This document shows, piece after piece, positions 24,405-32,189 of a DNA stretch of 38,595 nucleotides; the first letter of the stretch is position 1; each line of letters opens with the position of its first letter. The DNA comes from Bacteroidota bacterium (GTDB lineage Bacteria; Bacteroidota; Bacteroidia; Chitinophagales; Chitinophagaceae). A program made the translations under genes and the position numbers. The stretch is taken from contig JABDHF010000019.1 of the NCBI GenBank assembly GCA_013285595.1, forward strand, positions 1-38,595. Reading direction: 5' to 3'. Under the pieces are notes generated by a model, which was given only the letters and a program-made list of their open reading frames with translations, was not told where the DNA came from and searched no databases.

Positions 24405-26528
24405 TTGAACAATAAAGGATCGCTGAGATATAAAGTGAGTGGAAACTTTAAGAAGTATTTACTGGTATTAAACCTGCTATGTTGCAGCGTAATGGCATTG
24501 GCACAATCTACTGTGCCAAACGGTACATCTGCAAATGCGGTAACTAAGGATACCAGCATGAACAAGTCGAACACCAGCAAGTGGAAGGAAGAAGAGGCCC
24601 GGATAAGCTATGAGCGGCTAAATTCCGGCAGGGTTTATACCCCCGATACCTCATTGCACACCTTTCAGCGCAATCGTTTTATTCAGCCATGGTACCAGGA
24701 TCTTGGTAACCTTGGCAGCCCGGTAAGCAATCTTTTATTTACTCCTGAAGACCGCTTTACGCCTACACTTGGTTACAATATCTTCGATGTCTACCGGTTT
24801 CGTACCGACAGCCTTAATTTCTATACTACCAGCCGCCCATACTCAATATTTACTTACCAGCTGGGCTCTAAATTAGAGCAATGCGCCTCTATATTGCATA
24901 CCCAAAACATACGGCCAAACTGGAACTTTGCGTTTGAATACCGTAAACTTTATTCTCCAGGTGCTTATAAAATATCGCACAACAACCAGGATAATGGCAG
25001 CTTTACCACCAACTATAAAAGCCTGGATAAGCACTACGTGCTGTATGCAGCTATGGTATATAACAAGGAGCAGCACGATGAGAGCGGCGGCATAGTTAAC
25101 GATAGCGAATTGTCGATAGCCGCTTATAACGACCGTAGCACTGTGGATGCAGCTTTTCAGAACTCAGCTTACAGCATCACCAGGTCATCAGTTAGTAATG
25201 TGCTGCGCGATTTTACGTTCCTGCTGCAGCATAGCTATACATGGGGCCATACGGATACGACCTATAATGCCGACTCTACCCAGTATTCTTATCGTTTGAA
25301 GCCTTTGTTCAGCATTACCCACAAAATGGAGGTAAGTACTGAAAAGCATACCTATAAAGATCTTAGCCCTGACTCTACGCGATATACCAGCTTGTTCACC
25401 CATGCTTTTTTAAATAATGGAAGTGGTTATTATGTATTGGGTGAAGATTCGGTGTTTACGCAGCAAAAGTGGTTTTGGATAGATAACCGTTTATTGCTGA
25501 ATGGGTTTATTGGCAAGGAGGGCAGGCAATTGCAGTTTAGCGCGGGTATTGGTAACCGCTTTGATCAATTTATATCGCAGCCGGTATCTGTGGCGCAGGA
25601 TAGTCTGGGCAGAACGGTGTATCGCAGCGGTCTTGACCGGGATAAGATCGTGAGCAACTATATTGTGGGCGAGATAAAAAAGGAAGCGCTGCAATCCGGC
25701 CAGTGGCAATACGGCGCCAATACCCAACTGTTTGTTACCGGTGAAGATGCGGGAAACCTGCTGCTGAATGCTGCCATAGGTAAAGACCTGAAAAATGGCG
25801 TATTCAGCTTTGTTGCGGGTTTCCAGGAGAAAGTAAATACTGCGCCGTACAGTTATACTAATTATGAGAACCTGTATGTAAGGCAGTCTTATAGCTTTAA
25901 TAAAGAAAATGTAACACTTTTGTATGCGACGGTAGAAAGCCCACGCCTGCGGTTGTCTTTCGGCGCTAAAAATTATGTGATCGGTAATTATCTCTATTTT
26001 AATGACAGTGAAAAACCAGCCCAGTACAACATACCGTTCACGATAACACAGGTGTGGGGCCGCAAGGTGTTTAGATTAGGCAATTTCTACCTGGACAATG
26101 AACTGGTGTACCAGCAGGTACCCGTTAATGCTCCAGTGAATGTACCTGACTTTATGGGTAAACATCAGCTCAGCCATGAGCGCGACCTGTTTCAACGCAG
26201 GCTGAAAATAGCTATAGGTGTGGAAGTGCGCTATAATACAGCTTACCATCCGGCAGGTTATGATGCCCTGCTCAATAAGTTCTACTATCAGAAAAGCGTT
26301 TATGTGGGCAATGCACCTCAGGCGGCAGTATTCCTCAATTTCCGCATCAAGCGCTTCAGGGCATTTGTGATGGGCGACAACCTGCAGCAGCTATTTACCC
26401 GCAATACCATTCTCAATACAGGTGCGCCGGTGCTCAATTACAATGGTTTGGGTACCAATGCTTACCCTGTATATGCGGCGCCTGATGCGCTGATAAGGTT
26501 TGGGTTTAACTGGGTACTGGTGAATTAA
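24405..26528 (+). CDS. Putative outer-membrane porin (Porin_10-like beta barrel)
   Basis: Outer-membrane beta-barrel protein of about 700 residues. The signal peptide core LLVLNLLCCSVMALAQ is clear. The mature part shows the Bacteroidota putative-porin pattern: an N-terminal plug-like stretch with RNRFIQPWYQDLGNLGSP, then YSIFTYQLGSKLEQ and RPNWNFAFEYRKLYSPGAYK, and alternating aromatic strands to the end (FGFNWVLVN). No ATG lies before the signal core. The start must be TTG (24405) or GTG (24435); GTG gives a shorter signal n-region (MSGNFKKY) and TTG gives an 18-residue one. What passes through the pore is unknown. Confidence 0.8.
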   Translation: MNNKGSLRYKVSGNFKKYLLVLNLLCCSVMALAQSTVPNGTSANAVTKDTSMNKSNTSKWKEEEARISYERLNSGRVYTPDTSLHTFQRNRFIQPWYQDLGNLGSPVSNLLFTPEDRFTPTLGYNIFDVYRFRTDSLNFYTTSRPYSIFTYQLGSKLEQCASILHTQNIRPNWNFAFEYRKLYSPGAYKISHNNQDNGSFTTNYKSLDKHYVLYAAMVYNKEQHDESGGIVNDSELSIAAYNDRSTVDAAFQNSAYSITRSSVSNVLRDFTFLLQHSYTWGHTDTTYNADSTQYSYRLKPLFSITHKMEVSTEKHTYKDLSPDSTRYTSLFTHAFLNNGSGYYVLGEDSVFTQQKWFWIDNRLLLNGFIGKEGRQLQFSAGIGNRFDQFISQPVSVAQDSLGRTVYRSGLDRDKIVSNYIVGEIKKEALQSGQWQYGANTQLFVTGEDAGNLLLNAAIGKDLKNGVFSFVAGFQEKVNTAPYSYTNYENLYVRQSYSFNKENVTLLYATVESPRLRLSFGAKNYVIGNYLYFNDSEKPAQYNIPFTITQVWGRKVFRLGNFYLDNELVYQQVPVNAPVNVPDFMGKHQLSHERDLFQRRLKIAIGVEVRYNTAYHPAGYDALLNKFYYQKSVYVGNAPQAAVFLNFRIKRFRAFVMGDNLQQLFTRNTILNTGAPVLNYNGLGTNAYPVYAAPDALIRFGFNWVLVN

Positions 26529-26586
26529 TGCTTTATTGAGTTTGTGCAAGACATTTTGCTTTAATTTTATAACACAATTTTCATAA

Positions 26587-26985
26587 ATGGATAATGATAT
26601 AAGGTGGAAGCAAAGGTTTGCTAACTATTCAAAGGCGCTTTCCCAACTAGAGCGGTTTATCGAAAAAAGTGATGATTTGAATGAATTAGAAGAGCAAGGC
26701 CTCATCCAGGCTTTTGAATATACGTATGAGCTTGCCTGGAATACTATGAAGGATTTTTATACGCACCAGGGAGAAGCGGGTCTGCAGGGAAGCCGGGACA
26801 CGATACAGTTAGCTTTTAAACGAGGCCTGATAGAAGATGGTGAGGCCTGGATGAATATGCTCAAAGACCGAAACCGCTCTACCCATACATACGATGAGAA
26901 AACTGCACGGGAAATAATCAGCAATGTCTTATCTAAGTACTGCGGGCGCTTTATTGAATTAAGAATGGAGCTTAATAAACATTGA
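26587..26985 (+). CDS. HEPN-family protein (HI0074/HepT-like), probable toxin or NTase partner
   Basis: Small all-helical protein of 132 residues, resembling the nucleotidyltransferase substrate-binding family HI0074, part of the HEPN superfamily. It carries RNRSTHTY at residues 95-102, which is exactly the RX4HXY motif: Arg95 and His100 form the RNase site of HepT-type toxins, and Tyr102 is the position AMPylated by the MntA antitoxin in the studied pair. The next gene encodes the matching nucleotidyltransferase, two bases after this stop. By homology to HepT it would be an RNase held inactive by its partner. Many HI0074-type proteins have no demonstrated toxicity, so that activity is inference. 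Confidence 0.85.
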   Translation: MDNDIRWKQRFANYSKALSQLERFIEKSDDLNELEEQGLIQAFEYTYELAWNTMKDFYTHQGEAGLQGSRDTIQLAFKRGLIEDGEAWMNMLKDRNRSTHTYDEKTAREIISNVLSKYCGRFIELRMELNKH

Positions 26986-26987
26986 TT

Positions 26988-27302
26988 ATGAAATTCGGGC
27001 TCGAAGAAAAAGTGATACGGGATGTAATAACCATGTTGTCTTCATTTCCGGAAATTGAAGAGGTTATATTATATGGCTCCCGTGCAAAAGGCAACTATGA
27101 GCCAGGATCGGATATCGATATAGTACTGAAGGGGAACGACCTGGAGCTGAACACGGTGAATAAAATAAGCCTGAAACTTGATGACTTAGACCTGCCTTAC
27201 ACATTCGACCTATCCATATTCGGCCGGATCGATAATACTGAACTGCTGGAGCATATAAGGCGGGTCGGTATCTCCCTTTATAAACGACCCGATAGCAAAT
27301 AA
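26988..27302 (+). CDS. MNT-domain minimal nucleotidyltransferase (MntA-like), probable antitoxin
   Basis: Minimal nucleotidyltransferase of 104 residues from the ATG at 26988; an in-frame TTG two codons earlier overlaps the previous stop. The catalytic motif GSRAKGNYEPGSDID (30-44) is exactly GSX10DXD, with Asp42 and Asp44 as metal ligands. The later FDLSIF offers the third acidic residue. MntA-type enzymes neutralise the HEPN partner by transferring AMP to the Tyr of RX4HXY, and that Tyr is present in the upstream protein. It forms a tight two-gene operon with the HEPN gene. Confidence 0.88.
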   Translation: MKFGLEEKVIRDVITMLSSFPEIEEVILYGSRAKGNYEPGSDIDIVLKGNDLELNTVNKISLKLDDLDLPYTFDLSIFGRIDNTELLEHIRRVGISLYKRPDSK

Positions 27303-27358
27303 CCTTTTTGCTAATATATTAAAATGTAAATTTCCTTCGAATACTTCATTAATTCTCT

Positions 27359-27366
27359 TAATTTTG
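27359..27366 (+). promoter_or_regulatory. -7 promoter element for sucD
   Basis: TAATTTTG fits TAnnTTTG and ends 25 bases before the sucD start. It separates sucD from the HEPN/MNT operon. No clear -33 partner is visible. Confidence 0.45.
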
Positions 27367-27391
27367 CGATTCTTAAAACCATTTTCGGCTC

Positions 27392-28270
27392 ATGTCTGTT
27401 TTAGTAAATAAGAATTCGAAGGTTATAGTACAGGGCTTTACAGGTACAGAAGGTACCTTCCATGCCAGCCAGATGATAGAATACGGCACTAACGTGGTAG
27501 GTGGTGTAACCCCTGCAAAAGGCGGTACCCAGCACCTGGACCGCCCGGTGTTCAACACGGTAAAAGATGCTGTGGACGGTACCGGCGCTGATGTATCGAT
27601 CATATTTGTGCCGCCGGCATTTGCTGCTGACGCCATTATGGAAGCTGCCGATGCAGGTATAAAAGTAATTATATGCATTACGGAGGGAATACCCGTACAG
27701 GATATGGTGAAAGCCCGTGAATATATAAGGGCGAAGGATTGCCGCCTGATAGGCCCTAACTGCCCGGGAGTTATTACTGCCGGCGAGGCTAAGGTGGGCA
27801 TCATGCCGGGCTTCGTGTTTAAGCCGGGGAGGATAGGGGTAGTATCAAAGTCTGGTACGCTGACTTACGAGGCTGCAGACCAGACTGTAAAGGCGGGTAT
27901 GGGCATATCTACAGCTATAGGCATAGGTGGCGACCCGATAATAGGCACTACAACCAGGGAGGCTGTGGAACTGCTGATGAACGACCCTGAAACAGACGGC
28001 ATCATAATGATTGGGGAGATAGGTGGGAATATGGAAGCTGAAGCTGCTTACTGGCTGAAAAACAATATGACCAAGCCTGTGGTGGGCTTTATAGCCGGCC
28101 AAACGGCGCCTGCCGGCCGCCGTATGGGCCACGCAGGCGCTATAATAGGCGGCGCTGACGATACAGCTGCTGCTAAAATGAAGATAATGCGCGAGTGCGG
28201 TATACACGTAGTAGACAGCCCTGCTAACATAGGCAAAATGATGGCTGAGGTACTGGCAGTGACTGCATAA
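27392..28270 (+). CDS. sucD: Succinyl-CoA ligase [ADP/GDP-forming] subunit alpha
   Basis: Alpha subunit of succinyl-CoA synthetase in the TCA cycle, converting succinyl-CoA, phosphate and NDP to succinate, CoA and NTP. The CoA-binding Rossmann part begins with [12 protein letters not shown] (14-25), GPNCPGVI and the [10 protein letters not shown] loop are present, and the phosphohistidine is His247 in [12 protein letters not shown]. The length of 292 residues is standard. The beta subunit gene (sucC) is not adjacent, so the two subunits are encoded apart. It is monocistronic, with its own promoter element and a strong terminator. Confidence 0.96.
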   Translation: MSVLVNKNSKVIVQGFTGTEGTFHASQMIEYGTNVVGGVTPAKGGTQHLDRPVFNTVKDAVDGTGADVSIIFVPPAFAADAIMEAADAGIKVIICITEGIPVQDMVKAREYIRAKDCRLIGPNCPGVITAGEAKVGIMPGFVFKPGRIGVVSKSGTLTYEAADQTVKAGMGISTAIGIGGDPIIGTTTREAVELLMNDPETDGIIMIGEIGGNMEAEAAYWLKNNMTKPVVGFIAGQTAPAGRRMGHAGAIIGGADDTAAAKMKIMRECGIHVVDSPANIGKMMAEVLAVTA

Positions 28271-28292
28271 GCTTAATAAATAATTATTGATG

Positions 28293-28325
28293 ATCCCCGG
28301 CTGCGTTCAGCCGGGGATTTTTTTT
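28293..28325 (+). terminator. Intrinsic terminator after sucD
   Basis: A perfect 11-bp stem, ATCCCCGGCTG (28293-28303) with CAGCCGGGGAT (28308-28318), has a CGTT loop and is followed by T to 28325. It lies 22 bases past the sucD stop. Confidence 0.93.
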
Positions 28326-28490
28326 GCAACCATAGTGGTAAGGCAATAGTATAAACATACCGAACTTATTTATGTATAAACTGATCTTCGTCATGCATAA
28401 AGTCAATTAAATTATTATCTTGTTGCGTTTTTATTAATTCACTTTTTTAAAACAGCCTAGCATAAACGACCGGAGAGCTATATACCCTTA

Positions 28491-30104
28491 ATGAAAAAAA
28501 ATTCCCCCATTGCCAGGTTTAGAAATATTTCTATAGCCAGGAAGTTATATTTTACAGTAGGTATCATGGCGCTGCTCATAGCTATAGAGCTGATGACGCT
28601 ATTGTTTGCCATTAATACCTTGTCTTCGGTGCGCACACTGGTAGGCGCAGAAGGCCTGTGGTCGAAAGCGCAGAAAGATGCTACGCTAAGCCTGGAGAAA
28701 TATGGTGTGAGCCATGATGAGAAAGACTACCAGGCGTATCAGAATTACCTGCGGGTAAACCTTGGAGACCGGAAAGCCCGCCTGGAGCTACTGAAGAAAG
28801 CGCCTGATCTGGACGTAGCCAGAGATGGCTTCCTGGAGGGGCGTTTTCATCCCGATGATATTGATGGTACTATTCACCTGGTAAGGCGGTTCCATAGCAT
28901 TTCTTACATAGCCCATGCTATAGCGTTATGGTCGAAAGGAGATACCCTGATCTCTCAATTGCAATCTGTAGGTTATGACCTGCATGGGGAAATAAAGGCC
29001 GCTGCACCATCGCCAGAGCGGATAAAGGGCTTATTGCGCCAGATAGATGTTACTAACGACCAGCTTACCGAAATAGAAGACGGTTTCTCGGCCGTGCTGG
29101 GCGCAGGCTCCAGGTGGCTGACCGGGCTGATACTTAGGTTATTGTTTGGCATCGTGCTTACGGTGGAAATAAGTGGCTTGTCGCTGACCATTTTTGTAAG
29201 CAGGGACATATCTAAGGGGCTTAATGAAATTATACGCACAGCCGGAAAGATAGCTACGGGAGAATTTGATATCCGCGCTAAAAGATTTTCAAATGATGAA
29301 ATAGGTATCCTGGCAAGCTCATTCAATGACATGACCGATAAGCTGGAGCAGAATATAGGTGCGCTGAAACACCAGGAGCAGGAGCTGATACAGGCCGAGC
29401 AGGAACGATCGAAAGTAATGTATGACCTGGTGGAGCGCAACAAAGACCTGGAGCAGTTTTCCTACATAGTATCGCACAACCTGAGGGCGCCGGTGGCAAA
29501 TATACTGGGGGTGGCCGAGGTGATACAACATTCCAGTATTACCAAGGAAGAAGAGGCTATGATGATGAGCGAAATGTTCAATTCGGTAAGAAAGCTGGAC
29601 GATATCATCAGGGACCTTAACTACACTCTGCAGATAAAAAACCAGGTAAATGAAAAGAAGGACCTGGTAAAATTCGCGGACTTGGTAGCAGATATAAAAG
29701 TGAGTATAAGCACCATGCTGAAACATGAGGAAGTGGTGATAATAACCGACTTTGCTAAACTGGATGGTATGCTGGTGATAAAAAGCTACCTGTACAGTAT
29801 TTTCTATAACCTGATCTCAAATAGCATTAAATACCACAGGCCCGGGGTAGGGCCTGTGATCGAGATCCGCAGCAGCAATACCGGGGACAAACCCGGCCTC
29901 ACCTTTAAAGATAATGGAATGGGGATAGACCTGGAAAAATATGGAAGCGACATATTTGGCCTATACCGGCGGTTTCACTTTCATATAGACGGTAAAGGGA
30001 TGGGACTATATATGGTAAAGACGCAGGTGGAGCTGATAGGCGGAAAAATAGCCGTGTCGAGCGAGGTAAACCATGGCACTGAGTTTACAATATCGTTTGC
30101 CTGA
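28491..30104 (+). CDS. Membrane sensor histidine kinase
   Basis: Two-component sensor kinase of 537 residues. Membrane helix 1 spans about 20-42, a sensory region of about 165 residues follows, helix 2 spans about 212-236, and a HAMP domain runs from about 237 to 290. A coiled-coil stretch leads to the phosphorylation motif FSYIVSHNLRAPV with His329. The ATP-binding domain has the N box YNLISNSIKYH, the G1 box DNGMGID and the G2 box GKGMGLYMVK. HNLRAP-type kinases are common in Bacteroidota. No response regulator is adjacent, so the kinase is an orphan and its signal is unknown. The 220 bases upstream hold the sucD terminator and AT-rich sequence with no clean promoter. Confidence 0.93.
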   Translation: MKKNSPIARFRNISIARKLYFTVGIMALLIAIELMTLLFAINTLSSVRTLVGAEGLWSKAQKDATLSLEKYGVSHDEKDYQAYQNYLRVNLGDRKARLELLKKAPDLDVARDGFLEGRFHPDDIDGTIHLVRRFHSISYIAHAIALWSKGDTLISQLQSVGYDLHGEIKAAAPSPERIKGLLRQIDVTNDQLTEIEDGFSAVLGAGSRWLTGLILRLLFGIVLTVEISGLSLTIFVSRDISKGLNEIIRTAGKIATGEFDIRAKRFSNDEIGILASSFNDMTDKLEQNIGALKHQEQELIQAEQERSKVMYDLVERNKDLEQFSYIVSHNLRAPVANILGVAEVIQHSSITKEEEAMMMSEMFNSVRKLDDIIRDLNYTLQIKNQVNEKKDLVKFADLVADIKVSISTMLKHEEVVIITDFAKLDGMLVIKSYLYSIFYNLISNSIKYHRPGVGPVIEIRSSNTGDKPGLTFKDNGMGIDLEKYGSDIFGLYRRFHFHIDGKGMGLYMVKTQVELIGGKIAVSSEVNHGTEFTISFA

Positions 30105-30321
30105 TCTGTGCGGCGAAATATGGCTTAGCTAAGGGACAGCATATGGGCTGGTAAACTGTGTACATTCTTTAATTCATATACCAACTTTCCCTCAGCCACC
30201 TTTTTATCCCCCCATGGCATTATTCTTGAATGCCCTAAACTACGGATTAACGTTACTTTAATAGTTTTTGGACCGTAGATTGGATATACCCATGTAGTTC
30301 TTAAAACTTAAAACACAAAAG

Positions 30322-31683
30322 ATGAAACAGTTATGGGGTCGCCTGGGGTTTGCTGCTTTGGTAAGCATAATGCTTATTGGCACAGCCGGGCAAAAGGTAA
30401 TGGCGCAGGATGTATCAGTATCTTACCAGACATTTTATGATGACTTGTCACCATACGGGCAGTGGGTGAGCGATCCGCAATACGGCAATGTATGGGTGCC
30501 AAATGAAGGCGGCGACTTTCGCCCTTATGGTACCAACGGGCACTGGGCAATGACCGACTATGGCAACACCTGGGTATCTGACGACCCGTGGGGCTGGGCG
30601 CCGTATCACTACGGGCGCTGGACGTACGACCCTTATTATGGCTGGGTATGGATACCTGGCTATGAATGGGCGCCTGCATGGGTAAGCTGGCGCTATGGCG
30701 GCGGCAACTGTGGCTGGGCGCCGCTGGGGCCGGGCATTAGCGTGGGTGCTACCTATAACTGTCCTGACAGCTGGTGGGTATTTGTAGGGCCGCAGTATAT
30801 GTACCAGCCAAACTGTATTCATTACTGGAGGGGGCCATCTTATAATACTACCTATATCCGCCAGACAACGTACGTAAACAATGTATATGTAGATAACGGC
30901 ACCCATACCAGGTATAACTATGGGCCAAGGGCTGATGCCATAACCCAGGTAACCCACCAGCCAGTGCAAGTATACCATTTTGCCGCAGGGCAAAGGGCCG
31001 GCGCACCAGCCATTAGCGGCAACCGGATAAGCATGTATCGCCCGGCAGTTAACCGAACTACTATGACTACTGCGCGACCAACTAACGTGATACAGGCGCC
31101 AAGGCAGATAGGCAAGCCACAGGCTGCAACTAATATGAAGGCTAACACGCAGGCGCCGTTTAGGCAGCAAATGCAGAGTGGCGCTATAAGGGGGAATACC
31201 GGCAACCAGCCGGGCAACCGCCAGCCGGCGCCGGTACAAAATCAACCTGGCAGACAACCGGTAAATAACCAGGCACAGCCCACCAGGCAGCCAGGAAATA
31301 ATCAGGCACAGCCTAACAGGCAGCAGGCAGCGCCACAGCCAACACGCCAGCAGCCAACGCAACAGGCGCCACAGCCACAACGCCAGCAATCTATGCCGCA
31401 GCAGCAAACACGGCAGCAGCAGGCGCCGCAGCCACAGCGCCAGCAACCTATGCCGCAGCAACAAACACGGCAGCAGCAGGCGCCACAACCCCAGCGCCAG
31501 CCGCAAATGCAGCAACCACAACGCCAGCAGCAACAAGCTCAGCCGCAGCGTATGGAGCAGCCAAGGCAACAGCCGCAACAACAGCAGCGTATGGAGCAGC
31601 CAAGGCCTCAGCAGATGCAGCAAGCCCCACGCCAGGCTCCTCAGCAAAGGGAAGAGCAAAGGGAAGGCGGCGGACGAAGATGA
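30322..31683 (+). CDS. Exported DUF6600-like W/Y-rich protein with Q/P/R-rich tail
   Basis: Exported protein of 453 residues. A signal peptide ends near KVMAQD. Residues about 33-170 contain repeated Trp/Tyr-rich units (LSPYGQWV, NTWVSDDPWGWAPYHYGRW, WVWIPGYEWAPAWVSW), the pattern of DUF6600-type proteins, probably a small beta domain. From about residue 290 the chain is low-complexity Gln, Pro and Arg, with 57-base tandem units (31363-31503), and ends EGGGRR. The tail is strongly basic and unlikely to fold alone; it may bind polyanions such as nucleic acid or envelope polymers (inference). In the 217-base leader a CTACGG/CCGTAG pair (30240-30278) flanks a TAGTTTTTG element that is one base too long for a -7 box. 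Function unknown. Confidence 0.78.
   Translation: MKQLWGRLGFAALVSIMLIGTAGQKVMAQDVSVSYQTFYDDLSPYGQWVSDPQYGNVWVPNEGGDFRPYGTNGHWAMTDYGNTWVSDDPWGWAPYHYGRWTYDPYYGWVWIPGYEWAPAWVSWRYGGGNCGWAPLGPGISVGATYNCPDSWWVFVGPQYMYQPNCIHYWRGPSYNTTYIRQTTYVNNVYVDNGTHTRYNYGPRADAITQVTHQPVQVYHFAAGQRAGAPAISGNRISMYRPAVNRTTMTTARPTNVIQAPRQIGKPQAATNMKANTQAPFRQQMQSGAIRGNTGNQPGNRQPAPVQNQPGRQPVNNQAQPTRQPGNNQAQPNRQQAAPQPTRQQPTQQAPQPQRQQSMPQQQTRQQQAPQPQRQQPMPQQQTRQQQAPQPQRQPQMQQPQRQQQQAQPQRMEQPRQQPQQQQRMEQPRPQQMQQAPRQAPQQREEQREGGGRR
31363..31503 (+). repeat. 57-bp in-frame tandem repeat in the Q/P/R-rich tail
   Basis: Two full 57-base units (31363-31419 and 31420-31476) and a 27-base partial third encode the 19-residue unit QAPQPQRQQxMPQQQTRQQ. 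The full units differ at four bases, mostly synonymous, so the duplication is not brand new. Copy-number change would keep the reading frame. Confidence 0.85.
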
Positions 31684-31698
31684 TTTTTTATAAATGGT

Positions 31699-31741
31699 TA
31701 CAAATAGTAAATGCCCCGTTTTGGGGCATTTATTATTTGTA
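31699..31741. terminator. Bidirectional terminator between the DUF6600 and hpf genes
   Basis: A 19-bp stem (31699-31717 with 31723-31741) contains one G-U pair and closes a GTTTT loop. The GC-rich core is GCCCC/GGGGC, flanked by A/T arms that supply T-runs on both strands. It sits 15 bases after the plus-strand stop and 17 bases after the minus-strand hpf stop. Confidence 0.9.
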
Positions 31742-31757
31742 GAAGAATATGACAATA

Positions 31758-32078
31758 CTAATCCTGTTGCTCGCCATGGCGTTGGCTCACTGCTTTGTCT
31801 TTGCTTTTTTCTATCATATGCTTCAAGTGATTTACTGTTTCTGCCACTGCCTGTTCGAAACCGGCTTCATTGCTTTTTGCAAAGAGATCGTTGCCGGGCA
31901 CTACCAGGCGGATCTCGCAATAGTTATTACGCGTTTCTGTCTCCGGCCCTTTGAACAGCGTTACATCGGCCCTGATAATGTTTTGGGTATAGTTGCCAAG
32001 GTGGCTGATCTTTTCATTAATAAGTGTATCTAAGGCTTCGCTTGATGTAAAACCCGGAGTCTGAATGATTATTTGCAT
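31758..32078 (-). CDS. hpf: Ribosome hibernation-promoting factor (HPF/RaiA family, short form)
   Basis: Small cytosolic ribosome-binding protein of 106 residues that parks ribosomes during slow growth. It starts MQIIIQTPGF with the HPF beta strand, then the helix SEALDTLINEKISHL, the NIIRADVTLF strand, the YCEIRLVVPGNDLFAK hairpin and the basic second helix VAETVNHLKHMIEKSKDK. The length matches short HPF/YfiA rather than long HPF, since no C-terminal dimerisation domain is present. Single gene between two terminators. Confidence 0.9.
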   Translation of the reverse strand: MQIIIQTPGFTSSEALDTLINEKISHLGNYTQNIIRADVTLFKGPETETRNNYCEIRLVVPGNDLFAKSNEAGFEQAVAETVNHLKHMIEKSKDKAVSQRHGEQQD

Positions 32079-32139
32079 AAGTTTTTTATAAAGTTGCTAT
32101 ATAATCGTACCACCAGTAACGGATGATGCATAAAACTAA

Positions 32140-32167
32140 GAGAGATAACCGTTTAGGGTTATCTCTC
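32140..32167 (-). terminator. Intrinsic terminator after the 89-residue-repeat protein gene
   Basis: GAGAGATAACC (32140-32150) and GGTTATCTCTC (32157-32167) form a perfect 11-bp stem with a 6-base loop. Read on the minus strand, it is followed by a T-rich stretch (TTAGTTTTA). It lies 22 bases past the stop at 32190. Confidence 0.8.
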
Positions 32168-32189
32168 AAAATATATATGACAGTTAAAG

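Noticed and set aside
30448-31755. Long minus-strand open frame (435 codons) opposite the DUF6600 gene
   Set aside because: It translates to Leu/Trp/Arg-rich low-complexity sequence that mirrors the Q/P/R codons of the plus strand, and it would run through the terminator; a shadow frame.
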